NCBI GenBank assembly: GCA_016712035.1
Contig: JADJRT010000002.1
Location: forward strand, 124,001-188,000
Direction of reading: 5' to 3'
Length of the DNA: 64,000 nt
From: Flammeovirgaceae bacterium
GTDB taxonomy: Bacteria > Bacteroidota > Bacteroidia > Cytophagales > Cyclobacteriaceae
Shown piece by piece: positions 27,722 to 36,778 of this stretch. The notes below the pieces were generated by a model. That model worked only from the letters and a program-made list of their open reading frames with translations. It made no database searches and had not been told where the DNA came from. The translations under genes were made by a program, and so were the position numbers. Each line of letters starts with the position of its first letter. Position 1 is the first letter of the stretch.

Positions 27722-28473
27722 AAGCTTAGCGATAAGTTTTGCTGATTCTTCTTCAAATAATTCTTGTAACAGGTTAAGTAATCAACAAACATGTTGTTTA
27801 CTCCTTTGGCTGTAAGGGTTGCCCCTGACATGCCATCTACTTTATGCGGATCGTTGGAATAATCATTTCCTTCACCTTTCTGCATGGTTACAGAGGCTAG
27901 CACATCAGCATCAAAAATTGATTTTCCTTTATATCGATCCTGAATCTCTTCACTGGAAATTCGTGCCCCAAGACCAGGCGTTTCTCCCAAGTGCGCCAAG
28001 CTAACACCCTGAATGGTATTCATATCTGATTTGAGCGCTATGAAGCCGGAAATATCTTTCCATAATCCGAAGCCATAAACCGGTAACACCACATTATTAA
28101 CTTTAGATGGATCAGAAGGATCTTTGAATTCATAAATTGGCAACAAGCGCTCTTCCGGTTTCTTTTTATACTCTTTAGAAACATCAATGTCCGCTGCCTT
28201 CATGCCTTCCTTTACAGAACCACCAAAGTCTACTACTCCTTCTTTTACATTTGCTGCATAAAGGGCATTGATATCATCCCCCTTTTTGATTTCCATTACA
28301 GTTGCCAAAATGTTATGCTTGCGTTCAAGTTCAACATTGGCATCCTGCAAAGGCTTTAATGATTGTGAGGCAAAAGCAAGCAAGCCTCCACACACCACGG
28401 TAATGGCGGCTGCATAAAGTATGATATAGAGGTTAGACTGTCGCACGTTGTAATCTTCTTTTTTTGTTTGCAC
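27718..28473 (-). CDS. nqrC: Na+-translocating NADH:quinone oxidoreductase subunit C
   Basis: 251 residues from GTG 28473, with one N-terminal membrane helix ('LYIILYAAAITVVCGGLLAF') and a periplasmic FMN-binding domain. The FMN attachment motif SGAT is at 216-219 ('DGMSGATLTAKG'), with T219 the covalent site by homology. The open frame overlaps nqrB by 41 bases; an internal GTG at 28446 ('VRQSNLY') gives a more usual start and 14-base overlap. Attachment needs the flavin transferase ApbE, which is not in this window. Confidence 0.94.
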   Translation of the reverse strand: MQTKKEDYNVRQSNLYIILYAAAITVVCGGLLAFASQSLKPLQDANVELERKHNILATVMEIKKGDDINALYAANVKEGVVDFGGSVKEGMKAADIDVSKEYKKKPEERLLPIYEFKDPSDPSKVNNVVLPVYGFGLWKDISGFIALKSDMNTIQGVSLAHLGETPGLGARISSEEIQDRYKGKSIFDADVLASVTMQKGEGNDYSNDPHKVDGMSGATLTAKGVNNMFVDYLTCYKNYLKKNQQNLSLSL

Positions 28474-29635
28474 TAACTACAAAATAATCAATCAGCGGAG
28501 AGAAAACGTTCATCAGCAAAATCGCCAACATAATGCCTTCCGGATAAGCCGGATTGAACACGCGAATCAACACGGTAAACATTCCGATTAATAAACCATA
28601 AACCCATTTACCCGATTCTGTTTGGCTTGCCGTAACCGGATCGGTTGCCATAAACACAGCGCCAAAGGCAAGGCCGCCTATCACCAGGTGATAGTGTGCG
28701 GGCATCTCAAGAAAAGCATTGCCACCCACTAAATTTAAAAACAAGCCCATCAGATAAGCGCCTCCAAATACACTTACAATTATCTTCCAACTTCCGGCAC
28801 CAGTAGCAATTAAAATGGCGGCACCAATTAAACACATCAGGGTAGATGTTTCACCAATAGAGCCTGGTCTTAAACCCATAAATAAATTTGAAAGCGTATA
28901 GACTCCATCATTCCAACCCGCGCCAAATGAACCAAACGATTCTACCACATTTGCCCCAGAGGTAACCGCATCTCCAGCTATGGATAATGGCGTTGCCCCT
29001 GAATAACCGGCTACTGCCTGGCCATCGCCCAGGTAAGTCCAAACACTTCCAGAAATATCTGTTGGATAAGCAAAGTATAGGAAGGCACGGGCTGTAAGAG
29101 CGATGTTCACTACATTCATTCCGGTTCCGCCAAAAGCTTCTTTGCCGATAACAACAGCAAAGGCTGTGGCTACCGCAACTTGCCAGAGAGGAATATCGGG
29201 TGGCATTACTAATGGAATAAGCATACCGGTTACCAGATAGCCTTCATTAACCGGATGCCTGCGCAGGGTAGCAAATAAAAATTCAATGCCTAAACCAACG
29301 CCATAGGAAATAATAATAATGGGAACAACTTGTATCGCACCAATCCAGATTTTATCGCCCAAGGCAGCATCAGGCTGACCGATAGCCAGAAAATGTTGAT
29401 GCCCTACGTTCCAGATTCCGAAAAGCAAACAAGGCACCATCGCAACGATTACCGTAATCATTAATCGCTTAAGATCAATAGCATCGCGAATTTGAGATCC
29501 CTTTACACCGTTGGTGCTGTTTGGGGCGAAAAGAAATGTATCAATGGCTTCGTACGCATAGTAGTACTTTTCCAGTTTTCCACCCTTCTCAAAACTATGC
29601 TTTACTTTATCTAGCTGATTTCTTAAAAACTTCAT
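28433..29635 (-). CDS. nqrB: Na+-translocating NADH:quinone oxidoreductase subunit B
   Basis: 400 residues, about ten membrane helices. Covalent FMN motif SGAT at 212-215 ('GYSGATPLSIAG'), plus 'GRRHPVNEGYLVTG'-like loop ('RRHPVNEGYLVTGMLI') and 'GTGMNVVNIALTARAFLYFAYP', all characteristic. The N-terminal ~55 residues are cytoplasmic. NqrB carries riboflavin and FMN and forms the core of the Na+ pathway. It starts 10 bases after nqrA. Confidence 0.96.
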   Translation of the reverse strand: MKFLRNQLDKVKHSFEKGGKLEKYYYAYEAIDTFLFAPNSTNGVKGSQIRDAIDLKRLMITVIVAMVPCLLFGIWNVGHQHFLAIGQPDAALGDKIWIGAIQVVPIIIISYGVGLGIEFLFATLRRHPVNEGYLVTGMLIPLVMPPDIPLWQVAVATAFAVVIGKEAFGGTGMNVVNIALTARAFLYFAYPTDISGSVWTYLGDGQAVAGYSGATPLSIAGDAVTSGANVVESFGSFGAGWNDGVYTLSNLFMGLRPGSIGETSTLMCLIGAAILIATGAGSWKIIVSVFGGAYLMGLFLNLVGGNAFLEMPAHYHLVIGGLAFGAVFMATDPVTASQTESGKWVYGLLIGMFTVLIRVFNPAYPEGIMLAILLMNVFSPLIDYFVVSANKKRRLQRATV

Positions 29636-29645
29636 TGCAGCCGAA

Positions 29646-31008
29646 TTAACTATGTTGAATTAAATCAATACCCTCGCGTACTATCTCCTGAACTTTATGC
29701 TTGCTTACATCCACAAACTCGCAAAGCGCTAAATCTTCTTCAATCACTTCATAAATTCCAAGTGCTTCCATTTCATCCAGGTCTTCCGCCAGTATGCTCT
29801 TTAACAAATGCGTGGGTAAAACGTCCATCGGTGTTACTTGTTCAAACACGCCCGACTGAACAAATGCTCTTGGTTCTCCATGGGTATTCGTATCTACCAC
29901 ACGCTCTTTACCCGGGCTCAAGAAAGAGAGCAGGCCTAAGGAGCGTTGGAAAGAAACCTTGCGGGCACCAGGAGTAATCCAACCTACAAACTCATAATAG
30001 TCGCCTTCCGGAAGAACTGTTATCTGATGATCAAAGAAGCCAACATGCCCATCCTTACCAATGGCAGTACCGGTCAGCGGATTTCCGGAAATAACCCGAA
30101 CATGATCCTGCGTTAAGTTACCTTCAATAAATTTCTTTATCGATGCGCCTGTATAGGTTTTGTAATACTGAGGATTTTTGACTTCCGAACCTGTTATTGC
30201 AAGGATTCGCGAAGTATCATAAACTCCGTTAAGGAAAAGCTTTCCTAGTTGAATAACCGCAAACGGGTTAATTGTCCAAACAACATCTCCTTTATTAATA
30301 GGATCAATGTGATGAATCTGAACCCCAACACATCCTGCAGGATGAGGACCCGAAAATTTATTTACCTCTGCTCCTTTTGCTTGCGAGAAGACGGTAGAAA
30401 TTTCGCTAGTAGAATGGGTGTTAATATGTACTGTGCCCGATGTGAGTTTTTTCAATACATCAATACCCACCTGAAAACTGATCTTGTCCTTTAAACAAAA
30501 TACTGTAGTCAGGCGCCAATGGATGCGAATCGAAGGCCGAAATATGGATAGCCTTTGGTGTAGAAGCCGGATCGGCAACAATTCCAAATGGCCTTTGAAT
30601 AATAGCTGGCCAAATACCTGATTTTAAAATTTGTTCTTTTAAGCTGGCTGCCGAAAGGTTAGCGAGATCAGAAACTGAATATTTTTTAAACGTTTCATAC
30701 TCTACCTTTTTATCAGCCAGTATTTTTATTTCAAGAAGTTTTCTTTTCTCTCCGCGTTTTATTTCTACAATCTCGCCACTTACGGGAGCCGTATAAATAA
30801 CATTCTCATGTTTCTTATCATGGAATAAAGGCGACCCGGCTTTTACGTTATCTCCTACATTAACAACTGGTTTAGGAATGTATAAACCTTGAAAATCAGT
30901 TGGCTTAATTACAAATGTTTCGGGTTGATCGATTTCTACCACTTTAGGGCTGGCCTTGCCTTGAAGATTGATGGTAAAACCTTTTTTAAGTCGGATGAAT
31001 TTGCCCAT
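29646..31008 (-). CDS. nqrA: Na+-translocating NADH:quinone oxidoreductase subunit A (one frameshift)
   Basis: Soluble subunit, first gene of the operon. N-terminal part (31008 to ~30480): 'IRLKKGFTINLQGKA', 'GDNVKAGSPLFHDKK', 'PVSGEIVEIKRGEKR', 'WPAIIQRPFG'. One extra T in the run at 30474-30477 breaks it; removal gives 'QFQVGIDVLKKLT', followed by 'FSGPHPAGCVGVQIHHIDPI' and 'GEPRAFVQSGVFEQVTPMDV'. Restored length ~454 residues, as expected. NqrA binds quinone near the NqrB N terminus. The operon promoter lies 35-64 bases upstream. Confidence 0.93.
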
Positions 31009-31042
31009 GCGTACTTTGGCAATAAATTAGTTTAGATCGAGG

Positions 31043-31072
31043 CAAAATTAGCAATTAAATCCTACAGACAAA
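31043..31072 (-). promoter_or_regulatory. Promoter of the nqr operon
   Basis: On the minus strand TTTG (31072-31069), 18 bases, then TAATTTTG (31050-31043), a full match to the Bacteroidota -33/-7 consensus TTTG / TAnnTTTG. Start codon of nqrA is 35 bases further downstream at 31008. Confidence 0.72.
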
Positions 31073-31123
31073 GGGATGTAGAAACAAAGAATTTGATAAT
31101 AAAAAGCAGGTTTATCGGCTTGT

Positions 31124-31819
31124 TTAAGCCGGCCGCTTTATGGAGCGAATCATCTTAGTCAAAGCGATTCGAATCACCTCATCAACTTGCTCATCGATGG
31201 TAATGTGTGTGGTGTCTATCCCCACAGCATCTGCGGCTTTTACAAGCGGACTTTCAGTACGGTTGCTGTCTATTTTGTCTCGCTGTTGAAGATTTTCTAT
31301 TATGGAATCAATATCGACCAGATCTTCGCGTTCTAAAAGTTCCCTTTGCCTGCGAAACGCTCTAACCAGAATGTCGGCCGTTAGAAATATTTTGAGTTCT
31401 GCTTCAGGGAATACCACCGTTCCTATATCCCGACCGTCCATCACAATACCACGGTCCTTACCAAGTTTCCGTTGTTGGCTAACCATCGCATCGCGCACTG
31501 CTTTAATGGTACTCACCTGACTCACAAATTCAGAAATTCTCATTTTGCGAATGCTCTTCTCAATATTTATTCCGTTCAGGAATGTCTCTGTATCTCCTTT
31601 TTTGTTGACCATGAAAGAGATTTTGATTTGTTGCAGTGCCCTATCTACTTCTTTTGGGTTGGTGATGGCCACGAGATGCTCTAGAAAATAATACGTAACC
31701 GCCCGGTACATGGCTCCCGAATCTATGTACTTGTAGCCCAATTCTTTGGCTACCTCGATGGCGGTGGTGCTTTTGCCACAAGCGGAATATCCATCAATTG
31801 CAATAATAATTTTTCTCAT
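31124..31819 (-). CDS. cmk: Cytidylate kinase
   Basis: 231 residues from ATG 31819 (an upstream in-frame extension to 31843 lacks support). P-loop 'GYSACGKS' at 10-17, 'DSGAMYRA' substrate region, 'DGRDIGTVVFP' and 'QQRDKIDSNRTESPL', the diagnostic cmk motifs. Phosphorylates CMP/dCMP. It starts two bases after the stop of a small lipoprotein gene, suggesting a minus-strand unit beginning at 32713. Confidence 0.94.
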   Translation of the reverse strand: MRKIIIAIDGYSACGKSTTAIEVAKELGYKYIDSGAMYRAVTYYFLEHLVAITNPKEVDRALQQIKISFMVNKKGDTETFLNGINIEKSIRKMRISEFVSQVSTIKAVRDAMVSQQRKLGKDRGIVMDGRDIGTVVFPEAELKIFLTADILVRAFRRQRELLEREDLVDIDSIIENLQQRDKIDSNRTESPLVKAADAVGIDTTHITIDEQVDEVIRIALTKMIRSIKRPA

Positions 31820-31821
31820 AG

Positions 31822-31962
31822 CTAACAATCTTTCATTGGACAAGGCATGGGTTTGTTCGGATCTGGCTTTTTATATTTTGGTTTATACGAACCACGCTGC
31901 TGATTACTCGCACAAGCCGAGAACAGAACAAAAAGTAGAAGCGCAAATAACTTAAATTTCAA
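31822..31962 (-). CDS. Small lipoprotein
   Basis: 46 residues. Lipobox 'LFSAC' follows a hydrophobic stretch ('LFALLLFVLFSAC'), then a Lys/Pro-rich tail ending 'NKPMPCPMKDC'. Only non-ATG starts are available; TTG at 31962 immediately precedes 'KFKLFALL', so an ATG lost to error or a TTG start is assumed. It lies between the 32026-32713 gene and cmk with two-base spacing to cmk. Function unknown; such tiny Lys/Pro lipoproteins occur in Bacteroidota. Confidence 0.6.
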   Translation of the reverse strand: MKFKLFALLLFVLFSACASNQQRGSYKPKYKKPDPNKPMPCPMKDC

Positions 31963-32025
31963 AGTATCTGGTGTTTGATCAAATTTAAACCATGACAATC
32001 GCCAGCCCAAGAACTTTTCGATAAA

Positions 32026-32713
32026 TTAACCTGTCTTTTCAGAATTATACTTCATTCTAAAACCAATTTTCTGACCCCCACCTAACTCCTGCGTTTTTTC
32101 CATCTTTTGATACAGGGTAATAAACCGAACCTGTGGAAACGGAGGCGCCATCAAATCATTTTCTATCGCAGATGTTAGGCAATGATTGATAATCAGATTC
32201 AGCTCTATTTCACAAATAGTTTTTTCGGTGATGTTGCTAAATAATTGCCCAAGTTGTCCATCCCCTTCTACCATAAAGCGATTTTCATGATTGATCAGAA
32301 TGCGGGCTAACAAGTACCCCGGGTCATTAACCCGATTAAATTTTAATGAGTCGGACATAAAATTGTAAATCATGATTTGCCCGAAATACCGATTTACTTC
32401 TTTCTCACGGATATAAGTGGTTTTCATTACGGCATGCTCATCATCAAACGTTACCACGTTGGTGTGAAGAACAAAAACCAGCAGATCGCCCGCGAGCTTA
32501 ACATGAAACTCGTGTTCATTAATAAAATAGAAATCAACTGTTACATCTTGATCGGCAGAGGCGGGTTTCTCTTTTAAGTTCATCTACAATTCGCCTGGAC
32601 TCCACGGCAAGTAGTGAAAAAGCAGTAAGCAAGTTCTTATAAGTAATTTGCTTGGCCGTGGATTTGCTTTCCAGCAGATGATGAATGCGTTCCAGTGCTT
32701 GAGTGTTATTCAT
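32026..32713 (-). CDS. Hypothetical protein, probably one frameshifted gene
   Basis: ATG 32713 starts 'MNNTQALERIHHLLESKSTAKQITYKNLLTAF' (in pieces), running to 'VDELKR'. The following frame begins 'EKPASADQDVTVDFYFINE' and continues 'HVKLAGDLLVFVLHTNVVTFDDEHAV' to 32026. Removing one A from the run near 32573 joins them to ~229 residues. The mid part has alternating strands resembling a family of small Bacteroidota proteins of unknown function. No catalytic residues were seen. It probably heads an operon with the small lipoprotein and cmk. Confidence 0.6.
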
Positions 32714-32779
32714 ATCAAATTGACTTTATGTGAGTTTTCTGTTCGAAAGATTATGTCCTAATGCCTGATGGTTTTTTGT

Positions 32780-32787
32780 TATTTTTG
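32780..32787 (+). promoter_or_regulatory. -7 promoter element for the small coiled-coil gene
   Basis: TATTTTTG matches TAnnTTTG and lies 47 bases before ATG 32835. No clear -33 element at ideal spacing. Confidence 0.5.
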
Positions 32788-32834
32788 CGTTGCGTTAAGG
32801 TGTTACATGTAAGTAATTTAAACTAATAATAACC

Positions 32835-33098
32835 ATGGAAACAAACGATGCCGGAAAAGCGGAAAAGTTTTTCAAAGATTTTGGAAAGAAAATGGATCAG
32901 TTTATGGCGGAAATAAAAGAGGCCGGAACCCGCGTAGAAGGGAACATGCAGGACCGGTACGAAGAATTAAAAGTTGCTGCCGAAAAGCTGAAAAAAGAAG
33001 CTGAAAACAAAGATCGCTGGAAAGAAGTAGAAGCGAGTTTGAAGAAAGCGGGCGAAGAATTAAATAATGCGGTGAAGTCGGCCTTTAAGAAGCCTTAA
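32835..33098 (+). CDS. Small charged helical protein
   Basis: 87 residues, almost all Glu, Lys and Ala, with heptad-like spacing ('KAEKFFKDFGKKMDQFMAEIK', 'LKVAAEKLKKEAENKDRWKEV'). It is predicted as a long helix or coiled-coil pair without signal peptide. Similar short Lys/Glu proteins occur in Bacteroidota and cyanobacteria, some stress-induced, but I could not place it in a family. Own promoter upstream and a 17-bp-stem terminator-like inverted repeat downstream suggest monocistronic expression. Confidence 0.75.
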   Translation: METNDAGKAEKFFKDFGKKMDQFMAEIKEAGTRVEGNMQDRYEELKVAAEKLKKEAENKDRWKEVEASLKKAGEELNNAVKSAFKKP

Positions 33099-33123
33099 TT
33101 GAGGAGTCCATAGTATTTAGTCG

Positions 33124-33165
33124 ATAGTCCATAGTAAATACTCACTTCTATTTACTATGGACTAT
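33124..33165. repeat. 17-bp-arm inverted repeat (ATAGTCCATAGTAAATA family)
   Basis: Perfect arms 33124-33140 and 33149-33165 with an 8-nt loop. Flanking GTCGATAGTCC and ATAACTATCGACC extend the symmetry imperfectly. Lies between convergent genes, so a terminator is likely. Related wording ('TCGATAG') recurs near 49080. Confidence 0.7.
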
Positions 33166-33189
33166 ATAACTATCGACCATGGACTGAAG

Positions 33190-34599
33190 TTACACCTTCA
33201 TCAACTTCCACTTTCCTCTCTTAAAAATTATTATTCCAGCAATAGCCATAAAGGTTTCGGCTAATACGATTGCAATGAAAACTCCTTTGGGTCCCCAGCC
33301 AAGAAGATTGACCACCAGATAGGCAAAGGGTATTTGAAATATCCAAAAGCCAAAAATATTCAAGATGGTTGGGGTATAGGTATCCCCGGCTCCATTCAAC
33401 CCTTGCACCACTACCATTCCATAACCATAGAAAATATATCCGAGACTCACATAGCGGAGCGCCTGAATGCCATATTGCAATACTTCGGGTTGCTGCGTAA
33501 ACAATCCCAAAATCTGCGGGGCAATCGTTAGAAATAAAATCATAACAAAGGCCATAAAAAATGCATTGATGTAGGCAGCTCGCCATACAGATGTTTCGGC
33601 CCGATCCGGTCGCTGCGCACCCAGATTTTGTCCTACAAGTGTAGCCCCTGCATTAGCCAATCCCCAGGAGGGCAAGAGTGTGAAAATGAATACCCGTATG
33701 GCAATGGTGTATCCCGCCACTGCATTTTCACCAAAGGTCGACATTAGTTTCATCAGAAATATCCAACTGGCAGACCCGATTATAAATTGCAGAATGCTGC
33801 CGCCTGAAACTTTTATTACATTGAGAATAATATCTGATTTTATACCCAGATTGTTCCAACCGATTTTTATAATGCTGTGACCCTTTAACAAAAAATACAA
33901 TTGAAACAACACACCTATTCCTCTTCCCAAATTCGTTGCAATGGCAGCACCTTCCACGCCAAAGGCGGGTATAGGTCCCCATCCGAAAATGAATATCGGA
34001 TCAAGAATCATATTCAAGATGTTCGCTAACATCAATGCCTTCATGGCAATGGCAGCATTACCCGCACCCCTAAAAATGGCGTTGATTAAAAAAAGTAACG
34101 TAACGGTATAATTGCCGGCAAACATCCAGAGTGCATACGATGAACTGTTTATTATTACATCTTCCGATGCGCCCATCAATCGAAGTATGTCCTTATAATA
34201 AAGAGTGCCAACCAGACTTATAATAAAAGAAACACCGAGGCCAAGATAAATAGCTTGCACCGCTGCGGTACTGGCTCCTTGTTTATCATGCTCGCCAACT
34301 CTTCGGGCTATAATAGCAGTTGCACCCATGCCGAGTCCCATTGCGAGTGAATACAAAATGCTAAGAACCGATTCTGTATAGCCAACCGTTGCTACAGCAT
34401 TGCTGTCGTTAAGTTTGCTTACGAAAAATATATCAACCACGGCAAAAATGGATTCCATACCCATTTCTACAATCATAGGAATCGCTAATAAAAAGATAGC
34501 TTTATTAATGTTGACTTGTGTGAAATCCTGTTCAGAGCCCTGAACGGCCTCTTTGAACAAACGCACGATTGAAGCGATTTTAGTAAAAACTGCTCTCAT
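33190..34599 (-). CDS. MATE family efflux transporter
   Basis: 469 residues, 12 membrane helices in two halves. 'AIFLLAIPMIVEMGMESIFAVVDIFFVSKL' and 'LGMGATAIIARRVGEHDK' are the MATE N-half motifs; 'GLANAGATLVGQNLGAQRPDRAE' is the C-half equivalent. Likely exports cations or drugs in exchange for Na+ or H+. Frame is intact. No regulator is adjacent; the upstream 209 bases contain two hairpins. Confidence 0.92.
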   Translation of the reverse strand: MRAVFTKIASIVRLFKEAVQGSEQDFTQVNINKAIFLLAIPMIVEMGMESIFAVVDIFFVSKLNDSNAVATVGYTESVLSILYSLAMGLGMGATAIIARRVGEHDKQGASTAAVQAIYLGLGVSFIISLVGTLYYKDILRLMGASEDVIINSSSYALWMFAGNYTVTLLFLINAIFRGAGNAAIAMKALMLANILNMILDPIFIFGWGPIPAFGVEGAAIATNLGRGIGVLFQLYFLLKGHSIIKIGWNNLGIKSDIILNVIKVSGGSILQFIIGSASWIFLMKLMSTFGENAVAGYTIAIRVFIFTLLPSWGLANAGATLVGQNLGAQRPDRAETSVWRAAYINAFFMAFVMILFLTIAPQILGLFTQQPEVLQYGIQALRYVSLGYIFYGYGMVVVQGLNGAGDTYTPTILNIFGFWIFQIPFAYLVVNLLGWGPKGVFIAIVLAETFMAIAGIIIFKRGKWKLMKV

Positions 34600-34638
34600 G
34601 GTATTATTAAAATAAAATTAATGAATTGAACTTGTTAA

Positions 34639-34656
34639 TCCCGATGGGTATCGGGA
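34639..34656. repeat. Short hairpin (TCCCGAT / ATCGGGA)
   Basis: Perfect 7-bp arms around GGGT. Intergenic between the LytTR regulator (ends 34809) and the MATE gene (starts 34599); a second weak hairpin (TCCTGA / TCAGGA) follows near 34690. May be terminator of the two-component operon. Confidence 0.4.
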
Positions 34657-34808
34657 GACTTTTGGTGAGTTACCAACATTCAACTGCATCCTGATTTTAA
34701 ATTCAGGAACGTCTGTGCAGGTGAATTAAAACAACAAGATCATAGTTCGTATTAATTAAGATTGTAATATCACGGAAATAATTGAATTATGTTTCAATCA
34801 CACTCAAT

Positions 34809-35519
34809 TTATTTTAAGCGACCGATGGAAAGTTGATTGAGCGCTGATTTTTTGAAGGTACGGCCAAAGGGCAGTGCTTTCTTATTTATTTCTATACCCT
34901 CTCCAGAGATTGTGTTAACCCATTTTAAATTAACAATGAAGGATCGATGAATTCTCACGAAAGGCGGATTCGAGAGTTTTTCCTCTAATGTGGAAATATT
35001 CTCATGCGTAATAAGTACCTGATCCTTTACATGAACTTTCACGTAGTTGTCCATACTTTCAAAGTAGAATATTTCATCTTCATTGATCTTATGAATCTTG
35101 CGATCTGCCTTAATAAGGACGAATCTATCCCCTTGATGCTTATCTGTTACAACACTGCCCCCTATCTGACTGTCAAAGAACTTGTTTACAGATTTAAGAA
35201 ATCGTTCAAATGAAACTGGTTTTAATAAATAATCAATTACTTCATGATCGAACGCCTCAGGGGCATAATTGCGAAAGGCTGTGGTGAGGATAATGGCAGG
35301 TGGATTTTTAAGCGTACTGACAAATTGAAATCCATTCATTTCCGGCATCTGAATATCCAGAAAAATTAAATCAACGGATTTGGTTCGCAACAAGTTTGCC
35401 GCATCAATAGCATTACCACATTCTCCAACCAATTCTAACTTTTCAATTTTAGAAGCATGAGCCGCTATTAGTTTGCGAGCCAGAGGTTCATCGTCAACTA
35501 TAATAAACTTAGCCTTCAT
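34809..35519 (-). CDS. LytTR family response regulator
   Basis: 236 residues. Receiver domain: acidic pocket D9-D10, phospho-acceptor D55 ('IFLDIQMP'), Thr and Lys near 'ILTTAFRNY' and 'DYLLKPVSF'. LytTR DNA-binding domain (~135-236): 'FYFESMDNYVKVHVKD', 'NPPFVRIHRSFIVNLKWVN'. Its ATG overlaps the kinase gene stop by about 11 bases, so the pair is translationally coupled. Target probably includes the divergent ExbB-like operon at 36779, by analogy with common Bacteroidota LytTR loci. Confidence 0.94.
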   Translation of the reverse strand: MKAKFIIVDDEPLARKLIAAHASKIEKLELVGECGNAIDAANLLRTKSVDLIFLDIQMPEMNGFQFVSTLKNPPAIILTTAFRNYAPEAFDHEVIDYLLKPVSFERFLKSVNKFFDSQIGGSVVTDKHQGDRFVLIKADRKIHKINEDEIFYFESMDNYVKVHVKDQVLITHENISTLEEKLSNPPFVRIHRSFIVNLKWVNTISGEGIEINKKALPFGRTFKKSALNQLSIGRLK

Positions 35520-36558
35520 GCTTTGGTAGTACTAAGTTGACAAAAAATTCATTATTAGTTTCATGCCCAATATTCAACGTATAGTTACGGTTGTATAAGA
35601 AATCGAGCTGACTTCTTAAATTGGTTAGCCCAATACCCGACCCTGAATTTCGTTGTTGAGAACTATTCCGCATGGAGACAACAACAGAACTCTCACTACA
35701 AGTAATTTGAAACTTTATCCAGGCTTTTCCTGCAATGGGCATTACACCATGCTTAAACGCATTTTCAATAAGGGTAATTAAAATCATTGGGCCAATTTTA
35801 TGTTGATCCAAATCACCGGAATACTTTGTTTCAATGGAAACGCGGTCTTCATAGCGTAAAAGCTCGAGCGCTATATAATTATCAACTTGCTTTAACTCTT
35901 CTTTTAAAGGAACTAAGGCTGATTTACCTGCATGTAGAACATAGTCCAACATTTCGCTAAGGGCAAGAATAGCCTGGGGTGCCTTATCCGACTTTTCCGT
36001 TGTGAGATAATAAAGATTATTCAGTGTATTGAATAGAAAGTGTGGGTTGAGTTGTGCTTTCAAAAATTTCAATTCCGTTTCAACTTTATCATGCACTAAT
36101 TTCTGATAGTCTTCCTTGGATTGACGCCAATGAAGAATCATTTTGATAGCGACCCCAAAAAACACAACCATCAAAAGAGAGGTTAATAAAAAGAAAAAAT
36201 CAAACGAGGCAGGACTCATATTCTTTATCCGCACTTCAGCAATCACAATAAATGTGAGCATCGAAATCATCATCTCAAGAAAAAGAGAACCAATGAGTGT
36301 ATAGATGAAATACAATAGAAATAAGCCAAATCGCTCCTTCATTAAATAACGAGGCACGAGATAGTAATTTAAAAAATAGGTGGTGCCGAGGGTAACCGGC
36401 ATTAGCAAGCCAACAAAAAAAAGTGTTTGCAAATAATTACTTTCTTTTCGTCCAAAAAAAATAACATAGAGAAGTAGAATGACAAGCCAGTACAAAACAT
36501 GAATTACCCATCGATGGTGGGTGAAGATGAGGTCTAGTAATAGTTCAAACTTCTTCAT
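35509..36558 (-). CDS. LytS/YehU-type sensor histidine kinase
   Basis: 349 residues. Four membrane helices (20-145) without an extracellular domain of size, so the signal is sensed in or near the membrane. His_kinase domain with H173 ('LNPHFLFNTLNNLYYL') and an ATPase with N box 'LIENAFKHGV' and G box 'SGIGLTNLRSQL'. Partner of the overlapping LytTR regulator. Its start is 220 bases from the divergent ExbB-like gene. Confidence 0.93.
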   Translation of the reverse strand: MKKFELLLDLIFTHHRWVIHVLYWLVILLLYVIFFGRKESNYLQTLFFVGLLMPVTLGTTYFLNYYLVPRYLMKERFGLFLLYFIYTLIGSLFLEMMISMLTFIVIAEVRIKNMSPASFDFFFLLTSLLMVVFFGVAIKMILHWRQSKEDYQKLVHDKVETELKFLKAQLNPHFLFNTLNNLYYLTTEKSDKAPQAILALSEMLDYVLHAGKSALVPLKEELKQVDNYIALELLRYEDRVSIETKYSGDLDQHKIGPMILITLIENAFKHGVMPIAGKAWIKFQITCSESSVVVSMRNSSQQRNSGSGIGLTNLRSQLDFLYNRNYTLNIGHETNNEFFVNLVLPKHEG

Positions 36559-36778
36559 GCAACTACATAATTAGGAAAAAACGATCAATTCAAACTAAGG
36601 AGTACCGTGAAGATCATTGAATTCATCCTTTTCGACATAAAATGGATGGGTTTCACCTTTTACTTGCTTAACCCTGTAGAATCCGTAATAGCAATCACCC
36701 CTTATCAATCAAAATAAAATTGCTCTCGTAATTACATTAACCTTGCTCAAATCAATTTTTAACCTAAACTTTACAACT
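36559..36778. promoter_or_regulatory. Divergent regulatory region between kinase and ExbB-like operon
   Basis: 220 bases between divergent starts, the expected site for LytTR dimer binding. No exact direct repeat of a LytTR box was recognised by eye. Confidence 0.4.

Noticed and set aside
31822..32010. 62-aa lipoprotein starting at TTG 32010
   Set aside because: The signal peptide begins well inside; TTG 31962 or a lost ATG gives a normal lipoprotein length.
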